Source of the DNA: JOPF133 sp052144935
GTDB taxonomy: Bacteria > Acidobacteriota > Terriglobia > Bryobacterales > Bryobacteraceae
Assembly: GCA_052144935.1 (NCBI GenBank)
Contig: JBKQPR010000268.1
Location: 5,229 to 69,228, forward strand
Reading direction: 5' to 3'
DNA: 64,000 nt
The notes beneath the pieces were generated by a model. It made no database searches. It saw only the letters and a list, made by a program, of their open reading frames with translations, and had not been told where the DNA came from. Position 1 is the first letter of the stretch, and each line of letters starts with the position of its first letter. The position numbers were made by a program, and so were the translations under genes. Positions 18,579-27,648 of this stretch are shown one piece after another.

Positions 18579-21257
18579 TTGAATAACACCCCCCCGAGAG
18601 AAAGAGCCTGGAACTGCGTGTGGGACAAATTTAGGAAGAACCGGCCATCCTCAGGTGGCGCCGCTGCCGCACCCGCTTTAAGTGGGCCCGCTCTGAGTGC
18701 CGGAGCGGAGGCCAGTGTCCGGCAACTGATCGCCAACGGCAAATATAAGGTCGCGGTCGAAACCGCCAAGGAGATTCACAAGGCGCAGGCCACGGCTGCC
18801 TCCGAAGCGCTGCTGGTGGAGGCGTACGCCGCGCGGATTCAATCGCTCATCGATCAGAACCTGTCAGCGGAGGCCAAGGCTCTGCTGGAGTTGGTGTGTG
18901 AGCGCTACCCCTCGGCACGGGCGCGGCTGAATGGGCGCAACGGCGCCACCGGGATGCACACCGGCCGGATCGAGGAGTTGGTGCGGCCGCTGAACGATCC
19001 GGAACTGAGCGCGGAACGCCGCGCCGCCATCGAAACAGCCGTCGCGCGCGAAGCCGTCGACCTGGCGGCGCTGGCGGGGTGTGCCGTATTGCCCTCGGAT
19101 CATCCTCTGCGCAAGGCCGCGTCGGCATTGCACCACGCGTTCCTCGCCGTGACTGGAGGGCCGGTTGGCGAGGAGGCGGTCGAGCTGCAGGAGGTTTCGC
19201 GCCGCAGCCCCCTGGCGCCCTGGAAGCTGCTGGTGCGCGCGATCGCGTGCTTCTATCGGGGGGAAGACGTCGCATGCCAGCGATACCTGGAAGCCATCCA
19301 GCCGGAATCCGCGCCCGCGCGGCTGGTTCCGGCGATGCAGGCGATGCTCGGCGGCAAGCCGGCGCGGCTGACTCCCGCGGCCGGCGCGCTGGTATCGTCC
19401 ACAACCTCCGATCCCGCAGTGTTGCGGAAGGCACTGGAGGCATTGGAGGGGGCTTTCGGCTCGCACAAAGACGGCGCCATTCTCAAAGCCATCCGCGAAG
19501 CCGTGCAGGCGTGCCGCGAGACAGCGCCCGATCAGATCGAGAGACTGAAACAGCACATTTCGGTGCGCAGCGCGCTGGCCGACTTGACCGTGGAAAAGGT
19601 GAGCGCGGCCATGGGCGGGGCGTCCAAGCACGATGCCTATTTCATGAGGCTATTCGCGCGTGGGATGGAGGAGATCGGGGACCCCAAGAATGTCGCGATG
19701 GCCTGCGCGACCTGGGAGGAGTTCCGGCAACAGGCGGTGCGCGAAGGATGGTTCACGGCCAACGGCCCGGAAGCCGCCACGCTGTATCTCCATATGGCGG
19801 GGGTGCTGCGAAAGCTGCCTCACGGATTGCTGGCGGATCTGCAAAAGAACGCCTGCCGGCAAAACCAGAAAACCGCCGAGGAGATGTATTTCCTGTACCC
19901 CGAGAAGCTGTATGAACGCGCCTGCGCGCTCGATCCGCACTTGGAATCGTTCGCGCAGTGGACGGACTGGGCGAGACGCGGCCGGGCGGGGCAGGCCGAG
20001 AAAGTCGCCGAAGCGTGGCACAAAATCCGTCCGATGGATATCGAGCCGATTCTGCTCATAATGGAAGAAAGGGAGAAGCGCAACGCGTTCCATACGTCGC
20101 TGCAATACCTGGCCAAGGCGGAGCGCATCGACAGCGTTCATCCCGCCGTGCGCAGAGCGCGGCTGCGTTTGCTGGCGGCGAGCGTTCTGCGGCACCTCGA
20201 GCAGAAAAAGCCCCACTTGGCGGAGGAGAAGCTGGCCGAGATGGAGGCGCTGCCTCAGTCCCAGCAGGGTGACCGGCCGGCTTTCCTGGCGGCCTTGCGC
20301 TACATGGTCTGCGCGGTTCGCGGCGCGGGCGATGCGGCCGCCGCGCATCGCGCCGAGGTAGAGCGCGTTTTCGGAAGCAAAGTGGCTGCCGCGCTGCTGA
20401 TCTTCGGCGTGGCCAGCGCTTCGAAGCAGGGCGCGCTCGAGAAACTGCCGCACAGCGAGACGCTCGGCAAAAAGGAGCGCGCCGCGATTCCCGAGGCCGT
20501 GATTCGCGTGGTGGAATTGGCTAAGGACATGCAAATGACGCAGCAGATTCCCGGGGATTGGCTGGCGGAAACGGCCAAGCAGTTTCCGCAAAGCAGCCAG
20601 TCGCTGAATGTGGGCCAGCTTCAAACCCTGGGGGAGGCGGCCCTGTATGCGGAGCAGTTCGAGCTGGCTTATGCGGTTTCCGCCGCCGGGCTGGAGCGCG
20701 GCGGTCCTACCCAAGCGAGTTTTCTGGTGCTGCGTGCACTGTCCTTCCGGGAGTACACGGTAGACAGGCGGGCCGTGTGCGCGGCGGCGGCAGCGCACCT
20801 TGCGCGCCACGAGCGCCATATGGACGTGGTCGAGAAGGCCGTGGAACTGCTAGCCGATTCCCCTTTCAGCGATCTCTCCCTCACCCCCGAACAAGTATCC
20901 ACGGTGATCCAAAAGGAGAAGGCGGAACGGGCCTTCCCCTCGGCGCGCCGCCCCGGCCCCGACTACAGCGATTTCTTCGGGGAGTCCTTGTGCAATTGTC
21001 CCAAGTGCCGCCGCGCGCGCGGAGAGGCTGCCAGTCCATTCGACGATTTCGAAGATGATGACGACGATGCCGACCTTGATGCATTTTTCGGCGGAATGGA
21101 ACTGCCACCGGACATGCCGCCGGATCTCGCGAGAATCATGTTCGAGGAGACCCAAAAGTCCGTGCAGCGCGGCGAGTCCTTCGATTCCCTGCTGAACCGG
21201 CTGTTCGGATCGGCGGCGGGATTCGGCGGGAGACGCAGGAAAGGCAGGCGGAGATAA
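18579..21257 (+). CDS. Large unknown protein heading an Hsp70 operon
   Basis: An 892-residue, mostly helical, Ala/Leu/Glu-rich protein reminiscent of TPR-type solenoids; no catalytic motif recognised. Near the C-terminus are a Cys cluster (LCNCPKCRRARG, about 806-817), an Asp-rich tract (DDFEDDDDDADLD), a PPDMPPDLARIMFEE segment and a strongly basic tail (GRRRKGRRR). The start is uncertain: TTG at 18579 gives this length, while GTG at 18618 is another option. The stop overlaps the next start (TAATG), tying it to the chaperone genes. Possibly a client, adaptor or regulator of this Hsp70. Confidence 0.75.
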   Translation: MNNTPPRERAWNCVWDKFRKNRPSSGGAAAAPALSGPALSAGAEASVRQLIANGKYKVAVETAKEIHKAQATAASEALLVEAYAARIQSLIDQNLSAEAKALLELVCERYPSARARLNGRNGATGMHTGRIEELVRPLNDPELSAERRAAIETAVAREAVDLAALAGCAVLPSDHPLRKAASALHHAFLAVTGGPVGEEAVELQEVSRRSPLAPWKLLVRAIACFYRGEDVACQRYLEAIQPESAPARLVPAMQAMLGGKPARLTPAAGALVSSTTSDPAVLRKALEALEGAFGSHKDGAILKAIREAVQACRETAPDQIERLKQHISVRSALADLTVEKVSAAMGGASKHDAYFMRLFARGMEEIGDPKNVAMACATWEEFRQQAVREGWFTANGPEAATLYLHMAGVLRKLPHGLLADLQKNACRQNQKTAEEMYFLYPEKLYERACALDPHLESFAQWTDWARRGRAGQAEKVAEAWHKIRPMDIEPILLIMEEREKRNAFHTSLQYLAKAERIDSVHPAVRRARLRLLAASVLRHLEQKKPHLAEEKLAEMEALPQSQQGDRPAFLAALRYMVCAVRGAGDAAAAHRAEVERVFGSKVAAALLIFGVASASKQGALEKLPHSETLGKKERAAIPEAVIRVVELAKDMQMTQQIPGDWLAETAKQFPQSSQSLNVGQLQTLGEAALYAEQFELAYAVSAAGLERGGPTQASFLVLRALSFREYTVDRRAVCAAAAAHLARHERHMDVVEKAVELLADSPFSDLSLTPEQVSTVIQKEKAERAFPSARRPGPDYSDFFGESLCNCPKCRRARGEAASPFDDFEDDDDDADLDAFFGGMELPPDMPPDLARIMFEETQKSVQRGESFDSLLNRLFGSAAGFGGRRRKGRRR

Positions 21258-21541
21258 TGGATCCCAGAGAAGTACTGGGCATCAACCAGGATGCCGGCGA
21301 AGAAGAGATCCGCGCCGCCTACGTGCGCAAGGTGAAGGAACATCCGCCGGACCGTTCGCCGGAGGAGTTCGAGCGTATTCGCGACGCTTACGATAGCCTG
21401 CGCGATCCGCGCCGGCGCATGCGGGACCGGCTGCTGGCCGTCGATCCTTTTGCGCCGTTTGCTTCCGTAATCGAACTCAAGGCGCGGCAGCGCCGGTTCG
21501 CGGGACCGCAGCCGTGGCTGGAGGTACTGAAAGGAAAGTGA
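21257..21541 (+). CDS. J-domain protein with variant HPPD motif
   Basis: A 94-residue protein that is little more than a J domain: DPREVLGINQDAGEEEIRAAY (helices I-II), KEHPPDRSPEEFERIRDAY (loop and helix III). The invariant HPD tripeptide is expanded to HPPD, so its stimulation of Hsp70 ATPase may be altered. No Gly/Phe or zinc-finger region. GGAG precedes the ATG, which overlaps the preceding stop. Dedicated co-chaperone of the Hsp70 two genes downstream. Confidence 0.85.
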   Translation: MDPREVLGINQDAGEEEIRAAYVRKVKEHPPDRSPEEFERIRDAYDSLRDPRRRMRDRLLAVDPFAPFASVIELKARQRRFAGPQPWLEVLKGK

Positions 21542-21548
21542 TCGGGGG

Positions 21549-22295
21549 ATGAGCCGGGATGAGATCCTGCGGCGTTTTGAGCAATGGCTGGACGGCGCTC
21601 TCGCCGACGAGGAGCCGCCGCGCGGGATCGACGCCGAAATTCTGGCGGCGATGGCGGGCGACAGCGAGGGCCGCACGTGCCCGGCGCCTACCGCGGCTTA
21701 CTCTTTGTGGGCGGCCATGACGGCGCTTACGCAGGAAGTCAAGCTGCAAGGCAGGTCTTTCAAGGAATTGAACGACACGCTTGGCGCGCAGGCGGGCCTG
21801 ATGGCCGAGCGTGAGGGCGACCTGCTGCGTGAGACCCAGCGTGAGACCGAGCGTGAGGCCGAGCGCCGCTGCCGCAAGGAAGTCCTGGGAGTCTTGATCG
21901 ATCTGCGCGACCGGCTGGGGCGCGGTCTGGAATCGGTGCGGGCCAGCGAAGCGGGGATCTCGAAGGACACCCGGCGAGGCTGGCGCGCGCGCTTCTTCTC
22001 GCGGCCGGGCGAGGACACCGCCGGCGCCACGCTGGCAGCCTTGAAGAAAGGGTACGAGCTGGGACTCGATCGAGTGGATCAAACGCTGGAGGAATTCAAC
22101 GCGCGCGCAATCCCGTGTGAAGGGCAGGCGTTCGATCCGCGGCGGATGAACGCCATCGATCGCCAGGAATCGAGCGCCGTTCCCGAAGGCACCGTGATCG
22201 AGGTTTACCGCAGTGGTTACGAATGGAATGGGGAATTGTTTCGACCGGCGCAGGTGAAGGTTTCGTGTGCGCCGGCGGGGAAAGAAAATGAGTGA
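21549..22295 (+). CDS. GrpE-family nucleotide exchange factor
   Basis: A 248-residue protein. A long charged coiled coil (about 60-120, with ETQRETEREAERRCRKE) precedes the GrpE beta-domain: FDPRRMNAIDRQESSAVPEG then TVIEVYRSGYEWNGELFRPA and VKVS, as in classical GrpE. Longer than E. coli GrpE because of an N-terminal extension of about 50 residues. The end overlaps the Hsp70 start by 8 bp. Likely exchanges nucleotide on the adjacent Hsp70. Confidence 0.88.
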   Translation: MSRDEILRRFEQWLDGALADEEPPRGIDAEILAAMAGDSEGRTCPAPTAAYSLWAAMTALTQEVKLQGRSFKELNDTLGAQAGLMAEREGDLLRETQRETEREAERRCRKEVLGVLIDLRDRLGRGLESVRASEAGISKDTRRGWRARFFSRPGEDTAGATLAALKKGYELGLDRVDQTLEEFNARAIPCEGQAFDPRRMNAIDRQESSAVPEGTVIEVYRSGYEWNGELFRPAQVKVSCAPAGKENE

Positions 22296-24114
22296 TCTGA
22301 TTGCCGGTATCGACTTAGGCACTACCAATTCGGAAATCGCCGCGTTCACTCGCGGCCAGGTGCGGGTGCTCGGGCCTGGAGATACGCGCATGCTGCCCTC
22401 CTGCGTGGGGTTTTCGCCAGCCGGAGAACTGCTGGTGGGCGAGGCGGCGCGCAACCAGCAGGCGCTTTATCCGGAGCGCACCGTGCGCAGCATCAAGCGC
22501 AAGATGGGCAGCGATGAAAAAGTCCGCGTGGGCAGCAAGGATTTTCTGCCGCAGGAGATCTCCGCGCTGATCCTGCGCGAACTCGCGGAGTGGGCGCACC
22601 GCGCGCTGGGCGAGCGCCCGCAGAGGGCCGTGATCACCGTGCCCGCTTACTTTTCGGATGCGCAACGAAACGCCACGCGCGAGGCCGGCGCCCTGGCCGG
22701 ACTGGAAGTGGTGCGCATTCTCAACGAGCCCACGGCGGCCAGCCTGGCTTACGGCTACGGCGACGGATCGCGGCACACGGTGCTCATTTACGACCTGGGC
22801 GGCGGCACCTTCGATGTCTCGGTGGTGACGGTGGAGGGCGACATCACCGAGGTGCTGGCGAGTCACGGCAACAACCACCTGGGCGGCGACGACTTCGACG
22901 ATCTGCTGGCGGAGCGCCTGGCGACGGAGTTCGAAAAGCGGCACGGTGTGGATCTCCGCCAGGGACACCCGGCGGCCAAGGCGCGGCTCTGGTGGGCGGC
23001 CGAAGAGGCCAAGAAGAAACTGAGCTTCGAGCCGTATGTCCAGATCCGCGAGGAGGCGCTGGTCAGCAAGCTCTTCAGGCCCCTGCACCTGGAACTCGAG
23101 ATTTCGCGCGAAGAATATGAGGCCATGATTCGTCCGCTGGTGGAATCCACGCTCGACAGCGTGTCCAAAGCGCTGCAGGATTCCGGCAAGAAGCCCGGCG
23201 ACATGGATGCGATTCTGCTGGTGGGCGGCTCGACGCGCACGCCGCTGGTCTCCAGCCTGCTCATCGAAAAAACCGGTTTGGAGCCGCGCCAGGACGTGCA
23301 TCCGGATCTGGCCGTGGCGCTGGGCGCCGGTGTGATGGCGTCGCGCCTCGCCGGGCGCGCGGTGGAACGCGTGCTGGTGGACGTTTCGCCGTACTCCTTC
23401 GGAGTCTCCTATCTCGGCGAGCGCGGCGGATATCCCTATCCGCACTGTTACAAGCCCATTATCCGGCGCAATACGCCGCTGCCTTTGACGCGCACCGAGC
23501 AGTACATGACAAGCCACCCCTATCAAACCGAGGTGGATATCCACGTATACCAGGGCGACGACGAGGACGCGCTGAAGAACATCCTGGTAGGGGACTTTCG
23601 CGTCGAAGGCCTGACCTCCATGGAGGATGCCAACGAGATTCTCTGCCGTATGCGCCTCGATCTGGACGGGATTCTGGAGGTCGCGGCGGTGGAGAAGCGG
23701 ACCGGTAAATCGAAGCAAATCCGGATCGCCAATGCGCTGCGCGCCAAGAGCGCCGAGGAGATTGCGGCGGGGCGGAAGCGGATTCAGGAGTTGTACGAGA
23801 CGCGCGGCGAGACGATGGACGACGAGTGGGAGACGACCGCAGAGCTCGAAGACGACGTGGTGGATGCGGGCGCCCAGGTGATCGAAATGCCGGCCCTGCC
23901 GGCCGCTGCGCGCGCGGACGGCGACGCGGAAATTGAGAGCCTGCTGGAGCGTTCACGCGGGCTGCTCGCGAAAATGCACGCGGAAGACCGCGAGGAGGCC
24001 ATCGATCTGCACGAGAAAATCGATACGGCCGTGGCCTCGGGCGACGCGGCGGCGTTGAAGCAGGCCACCGGCGCGCTGAAGGAGTTGCTGTTCTTCGTCG
24101 AGGGCCGGCATTGA
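22288..24114 (+). CDS. Hsp70 (DnaK-type) chaperone paralogue
   Basis: A 608-residue Hsp70. ATPase-domain motifs: IAGIDLGTTNSEIAAF at the N-terminus, AYFSDAQRNATREAG, NEPTAASLAYGYG, DLGGGTFDVSVVTV and VGGSTRTPLV. The substrate-binding beta domain (YKPIIRRNTPLPLTRTEQYM, then QGDDEDALKN) is divergent and the lid is short. It lacks the DnaK C-terminal EEVD-like tail and is smaller than housekeeping DnaK, so it is a specialised paralogue. ATG at 22288 with GGGGAAAG upstream, inside the end of the grpE-like gene. Confidence 0.93.
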   Translation: MSDLIAGIDLGTTNSEIAAFTRGQVRVLGPGDTRMLPSCVGFSPAGELLVGEAARNQQALYPERTVRSIKRKMGSDEKVRVGSKDFLPQEISALILRELAEWAHRALGERPQRAVITVPAYFSDAQRNATREAGALAGLEVVRILNEPTAASLAYGYGDGSRHTVLIYDLGGGTFDVSVVTVEGDITEVLASHGNNHLGGDDFDDLLAERLATEFEKRHGVDLRQGHPAAKARLWWAAEEAKKKLSFEPYVQIREEALVSKLFRPLHLELEISREEYEAMIRPLVESTLDSVSKALQDSGKKPGDMDAILLVGGSTRTPLVSSLLIEKTGLEPRQDVHPDLAVALGAGVMASRLAGRAVERVLVDVSPYSFGVSYLGERGGYPYPHCYKPIIRRNTPLPLTRTEQYMTSHPYQTEVDIHVYQGDDEDALKNILVGDFRVEGLTSMEDANEILCRMRLDLDGILEVAAVEKRTGKSKQIRIANALRAKSAEEIAAGRKRIQELYETRGETMDDEWETTAELEDDVVDAGAQVIEMPALPAAARADGDAEIESLLERSRGLLAKMHAEDREEAIDLHEKIDTAVASGDAAALKQATGALKELLFFVEGRH

Positions 24115-24593
24115 TCCGATCCATTCGAGTGGCGCACGGGCTCGTGCGCGCCGCGTCGGCATTCCTGTCGACATTGGCCGGGCGCACTCCAGAGGCGGCC
24201 TCTGGCAGGGTCCAGGACGCGCCACCGAGGCCACCGAGGACTCTTTCCTCAGGACGGTGCCGCGCCGGCGTCGAGAACCGCTGCCCGGTCTGCCAGGCGC
24301 GTTTTCGCGGCGCGCGGATCTGCTCGCGTTGCGGCGCCGACCTGGAGCCGCTGATGCGGCTGGCGGTGAGGGCTTGGCAATTGCGCCAGGCAGCCCGGCA
24401 GGCGCTGGACGCCGGAGACGTGGAGCGGGCACTAGGGCTTGCCACCGAGGCGCAAGACGTCCAAAGCACCGAGAGTGGAGAGGCGTTACGGTTGCTAGGC
24501 GCGTGGTTGAAGACTGGATGGGCGTCGTCATCCTCTTACTCGTCGCCGCGGCAGCCGGCCGCAGCGCGGGTATCCGCCGGCGCACGGCGTTAG
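24111..24593 (+). CDS. Zinc-ribbon protein closing the Hsp70 operon
   Basis: A 160-residue protein. A zinc ribbon CPVCQARFRGARICSRCGAD lies at about 58-77, followed by a helical repeat-like part (RAWQLRQAARQALDAGDVERA, then AGLATEAQDVQ-like) and a low-complexity tail. The TTG at 24111 overlaps the Hsp70 stop (TTGA); GTG 24129 is an alternative. The N-terminal 55 residues may be untranslated. Zinc-ribbon proteins of this type recur next to such Hsp70 genes, so a role in client recognition is a reasonable guess. Confidence 0.65.
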   Translation: MIRSIRVAHGLVRAASAFLSTLAGRTPEAASGRVQDAPPRPPRTLSSGRCRAGVENRCPVCQARFRGARICSRCGADLEPLMRLAVRAWQLRQAARQALDAGDVERALGLATEAQDVQSTESGEALRLLGAWLKTGWASSSSYSSPRQPAAARVSAGARR

Positions 24594-24610
24594 GCCCACA
24601 TCACTTGTCG

Positions 24611-24830
24611 CCCGGCCCGCCGGCCGTACCCTGCCACTCCTCTTGCCCACCGGCCCGCCGGCCCCGCGCCACTCCTCTCGCCCACCGGCCTGCCGCGCGC
24701 CACCCCCCACCGCCCCGCTTGCTCCGGCCGCCGCGCGCCACCCCAGCGCCACTCCTCTTACCTCCGGCCGCCGACCGAAACCCCGCGCGCTGCACCACTT
24801 GCCCCCGGGCCCGGCGCGCCACCCCTTAGC
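24611..24830. repeat. Pyrimidine-rich 35-bp tandem repeats
   Basis: Two clear 35-bp units (24611-24645 and 24646-24680) share CCGGCCCGCCGGCC and GCCACTCCTCT blocks; degenerate copies of the same words continue to about 24830. The + strand is C-rich with the G content low, giving strong strand asymmetry. Lies between the convergent ends of the Hsp70 operon and the CPBP gene. Confidence 0.65.
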
Positions 24831-24880
24831 GGTCCAACCTTGGGGGCACCGTGCGCGGGTGAAACAATCGTAGCTGCCGA

Positions 24881-25849
24881 TCATGCCAGGAAGGCTCGCC
24901 AGGTGGTAACCACGAGCGCGTGGGTGACCACGCCGGCGCGAATGCCGCCCGCCTGATTGCGCGCGTGGCCGCAACACCAGCCCAGAATGGAGGTGAGGAG
25001 CGCCCAGCGCCAGTTGGGGAAGTCACGAAAGAAGAGGTGGGCGGCGCCGAACAAGGCGGAGGTGACCAGGAGCGCCAGGGAAGCCCGCTTGGTCCACTGC
25101 TCCAACCAGCCCTGGAGCACCCCACGGACGAAGAACTCCTCGGAGAGGGCGATCACCCAAAAGAAGCCCAGGAATGTGGCGGCGATCTTCCATAGCGGCG
25201 CCGGGGCCGTGAAATGCACGGCTTTGAGCGCCAGGCCCAAGGGGAGGCCCACGGCGGCGAAGTAGAGGTAGTGGCGCAGGCCGATGGTCCACTCCGCGCG
25301 CGTGGGGAAAAATCCGTAGCCGGTCCGGACGCCGCGCGCCACCATCAGCACGGGGACGGCGATTTCAATCAGCGCCACGTGGCCCAGTTCGATGAGGTCC
25401 TTTTGCAGCGCCGGATGAACCGCGATGTAGATGGCGTCCAGGTAGCCGCTCAGCAGCACCAGCGGAATGAGCGTCAGAAAAGCCAGGTCGGCGATGGGGG
25501 AATGGGCGCGCGACGGCCGGTACCAGAGACCGAACAGCAGGGCCATGGCCACGAGGCGCGCCAATCCGCCCCAGTGAAACTGGATGCCGCCGCCGAGCCA
25601 GCCGGTGAGGTAAGGCGCCAGAGCCGCGGCCAGCACATAGGCGGGGAGCCGCGGTCCGCCGATCCGCTTACGCAGCCGGGGAAACGCCGGAACCAGATAG
25701 AATGGAAAGGCCACGAGGAAGGCGGCCACCACCGGCAGAGCCGCCTGGTTTGGAATGCCTTTGTACCGTGCGTATAAAACGCCCGCCGCGCTCAGCGCCA
25801 CCCAGCCGGCCAGGACCACCGCCAGGAAGCCGCGGAGCGATTTGACCAT
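24881..25849 (-). CDS. CPBP-family intramembrane metalloprotease
   Basis: A 322-residue membrane protein with about eight hydrophobic segments. Motif 1, EEFFVRG (Glu237, Glu238, Arg242), and motif 2, GAAHLFFRDFPNW (His271, Asn279), plus His310 in VVTHALV, match the CPBP/Rce1 glutamate protease site. The start may be ATG 25849 or ATG 25858; the longer frame upstream runs through the gene on the opposite strand. Bacterial members act in bacteriocin self-immunity or protein processing; the substrate is unknown. Starts head-to-head with the next gene, the two 5' ends overlapping by a few bases. Confidence 0.85.
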   Translation of the reverse strand: MVKSLRGFLAVVLAGWVALSAAGVLYARYKGIPNQAALPVVAAFLVAFPFYLVPAFPRLRKRIGGPRLPAYVLAAALAPYLTGWLGGGIQFHWGGLARLVAMALLFGLWYRPSRAHSPIADLAFLTLIPLVLLSGYLDAIYIAVHPALQKDLIELGHVALIEIAVPVLMVARGVRTGYGFFPTRAEWTIGLRHYLYFAAVGLPLGLALKAVHFTAPAPLWKIAATFLGFFWVIALSEEFFVRGVLQGWLEQWTKRASLALLVTSALFGAAHLFFRDFPNWRWALLTSILGWCCGHARNQAGGIRAGVVTHALVVTTWRAFLA

Positions 25850-26576
25850 CGCGCTCATTCTAGCATCCGCGCTTTTGTCCGCCCCGTGCTCCGCGCCGCT
25901 GGCCGCTGAAGACCCGCCGCCCAACCTGACGAAACTGGTGGCGCACCGCGAAAGCGAGACGGAAGCCGAACGCAATGAGTATATGTACCGGCAGACCGTT
26001 ACGCTGGAGGAACTGGACAGCCACGGCGGCGTCCAGGGGCACTACCAGGAGGTGCGCGACGTGGTCTTTTCGCCCCAACACGAACGCTCCGAAGAATTCG
26101 TGGGGAGGCCGCAGAACGGCTTGAAGTCTTTGAAGCTCACCGAGGAGGATTTTCGCGACGTGCGCGACATCCAGCCGCTGGTGCTCACGGAAGATCGCCT
26201 GTGGAACTATGAGACCAGGTTCCGCGGCGAGGAAACTATGGATGACGTGGATTGCTGGGTTCTGCAGGTGCGCCCGCGGCAGATTCTGGAAGGCCAGCGC
26301 TTCTTCGACGGGCTGGTCTGGGTGGACAAGAAAGAGTACAACATCGTGCGGATGGAGGGGCAAGCCGTTCCGCAGATCCGGAGCACCAAGAGCGAGAATC
26401 TGTTTCCGCGCTTCACCACCATCCGGAAGCCCATGGACGGCAAACACTGGTTTCCGGCCTACACCTATGCGGACGATACCCTGTACTTCCGCGGCGGCCC
26501 GCAGCGCGAGCGGCTGCGGATCTCATACGCCAATTATCGGCGATTCGGGGCGGTGTCGACGTTTACGCCCAAGTGA
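25842..26576 (+). CDS. Exported outer-membrane lipoprotein-sorting-like protein
   Basis: A 244-residue protein with a signal peptide (TIALILASALLSAPCSAPLAA) and a LolA/LppX-like beta domain: YMYRQTVTLEELD, FRGEETMDDVDCWVLQV, FFDGLVWVDKKEYNIVRMEG and FPRFTTIRKPMDGKHWFP. TTG at 25842 is chosen as start because it begins the signal peptide and has GGAG about 5 nt upstream. A start farther upstream (25755) would lie inside the CPBP gene. Probably binds a lipid or lipid-linked ligand in the periplasm. Confidence 0.75.
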   Translation: MTIALILASALLSAPCSAPLAAEDPPPNLTKLVAHRESETEAERNEYMYRQTVTLEELDSHGGVQGHYQEVRDVVFSPQHERSEEFVGRPQNGLKSLKLTEEDFRDVRDIQPLVLTEDRLWNYETRFRGEETMDDVDCWVLQVRPRQILEGQRFFDGLVWVDKKEYNIVRMEGQAVPQIRSTKSENLFPRFTTIRKPMDGKHWFPAYTYADDTLYFRGGPQRERLRISYANYRRFGAVSTFTPK

Positions 26577-26708
26577 ACAGCCGCCGCTACGGAACAAATC
26601 CCTCGGTGTTGGGCTTGCGCGCACCAGGATCCAACGCGGGCCCGCCGCGGCGGCGCCGGAAATCTGCCACTCGCCGGATCGGTCCGATGGCCGCTCCGCG
26701 CCGGTGGT

Positions 26709-27635
26709 TCACCCCAGGTAATCGAACAGGGTCGAAGTCGGCATCTTGGCCTGCATCTGAAGGGCTGCCTGTTCGGCGGTGCTCGCCTGGGTCAATTCCA
26801 TCACGGCCGTGGGAATATCGGCATCCTCCGTATTGCCGATCTCGGTCTGCAACTGGGTGTTGTTGGTGTTGGCGAACGTCTGCGCATTCTGGATCTGGTC
26901 CTCCACGCCGCCGTAGAATTCCTGCATGGAATTCAAGTGGTCGCCGGCGGCCTGCAAATTGGAAATGGTGGCTCCGATCGCATCGCTATTGCCGCCGGCC
27001 AGGGCGTTGTATAAGTTATTCAGGGCCTGAAAGACATTGTCGTTCGCATAACTGCCGTCCGCGTTGCGGTCGTCAAAGATCTGTTGGGCAGTCAGCGAGG
27101 CGGCGAAGGAGCCTCCCTGGGGGTCCTCGATCTGCCGCGTCGCGGCGGCCGTGGACCCCTGGTCGACGGAATTGGTTGCCGTGGCGGTGGGATCGAAAGT
27201 ATACGCCTGGGTTCCATCGTCGTCCCCGCTGAAGATGAAGCGGCCCTGCACGGTCGTGTTGCTGTTGGCCACCATTTGTTGCTGGATCGCCTGGACTTGC
27301 TGCGCGAGTTCCTGTTGCGAAGCCGCGGTCGTGGTGGCATTGGCGCCCTCGGTGGCCACGGTGACCGCCTGGTCCATGAGCTGGATCGAAGAGCTCAGGG
27401 CGTTGTCCGCGGCTTGGGCATCGCTTCCGGCCAGCGTTAGGTTGGTTTGGATCTGGGTGTTGCTCGCCAAGTCCGAGCGGAGCTGCAGCAGGCTGCTGAT
27501 CTGGTCGGGGTCATCCGACGGCACGGCGATCTTCAACCCCGAGGAGACCTGCTGGTTGGCCTCGGCCAGTTCCTGCTGAATCTGCCCGAGATTGGCGATG
27601 AACAGTTGTGACGATCCTTGCAGAAGGGAAATCAT
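26709..27635 (-). CDS. flgL: Flagellar hook-filament junction protein FlgL
   Basis: A 308-residue hook-associated protein 3, secreted through the flagellar export apparatus. Both ends are flagellin-like coiled coils (IQQELAEANQQVSSGLKIAVPSDDP at the N-terminus, TAVMELTQASTAEQAALQMQAKM at the C-terminus) with a variable middle. Thirteen bases after flgK, in the flgM-flgN-flgK-flgL unit. Confidence 0.92.
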   Translation of the reverse strand: MISLLQGSSQLFIANLGQIQQELAEANQQVSSGLKIAVPSDDPDQISSLLQLRSDLASNTQIQTNLTLAGSDAQAADNALSSSIQLMDQAVTVATEGANATTTAASQQELAQQVQAIQQQMVANSNTTVQGRFIFSGDDDGTQAYTFDPTATATNSVDQGSTAAATRQIEDPQGGSFAASLTAQQIFDDRNADGSYANDNVFQALNNLYNALAGGNSDAIGATISNLQAAGDHLNSMQEFYGGVEDQIQNAQTFANTNNTQLQTEIGNTEDADIPTAVMELTQASTAEQAALQMQAKMPTSTLFDYLG

Positions 27636-27648
27636 AGTCTCCTTACGA

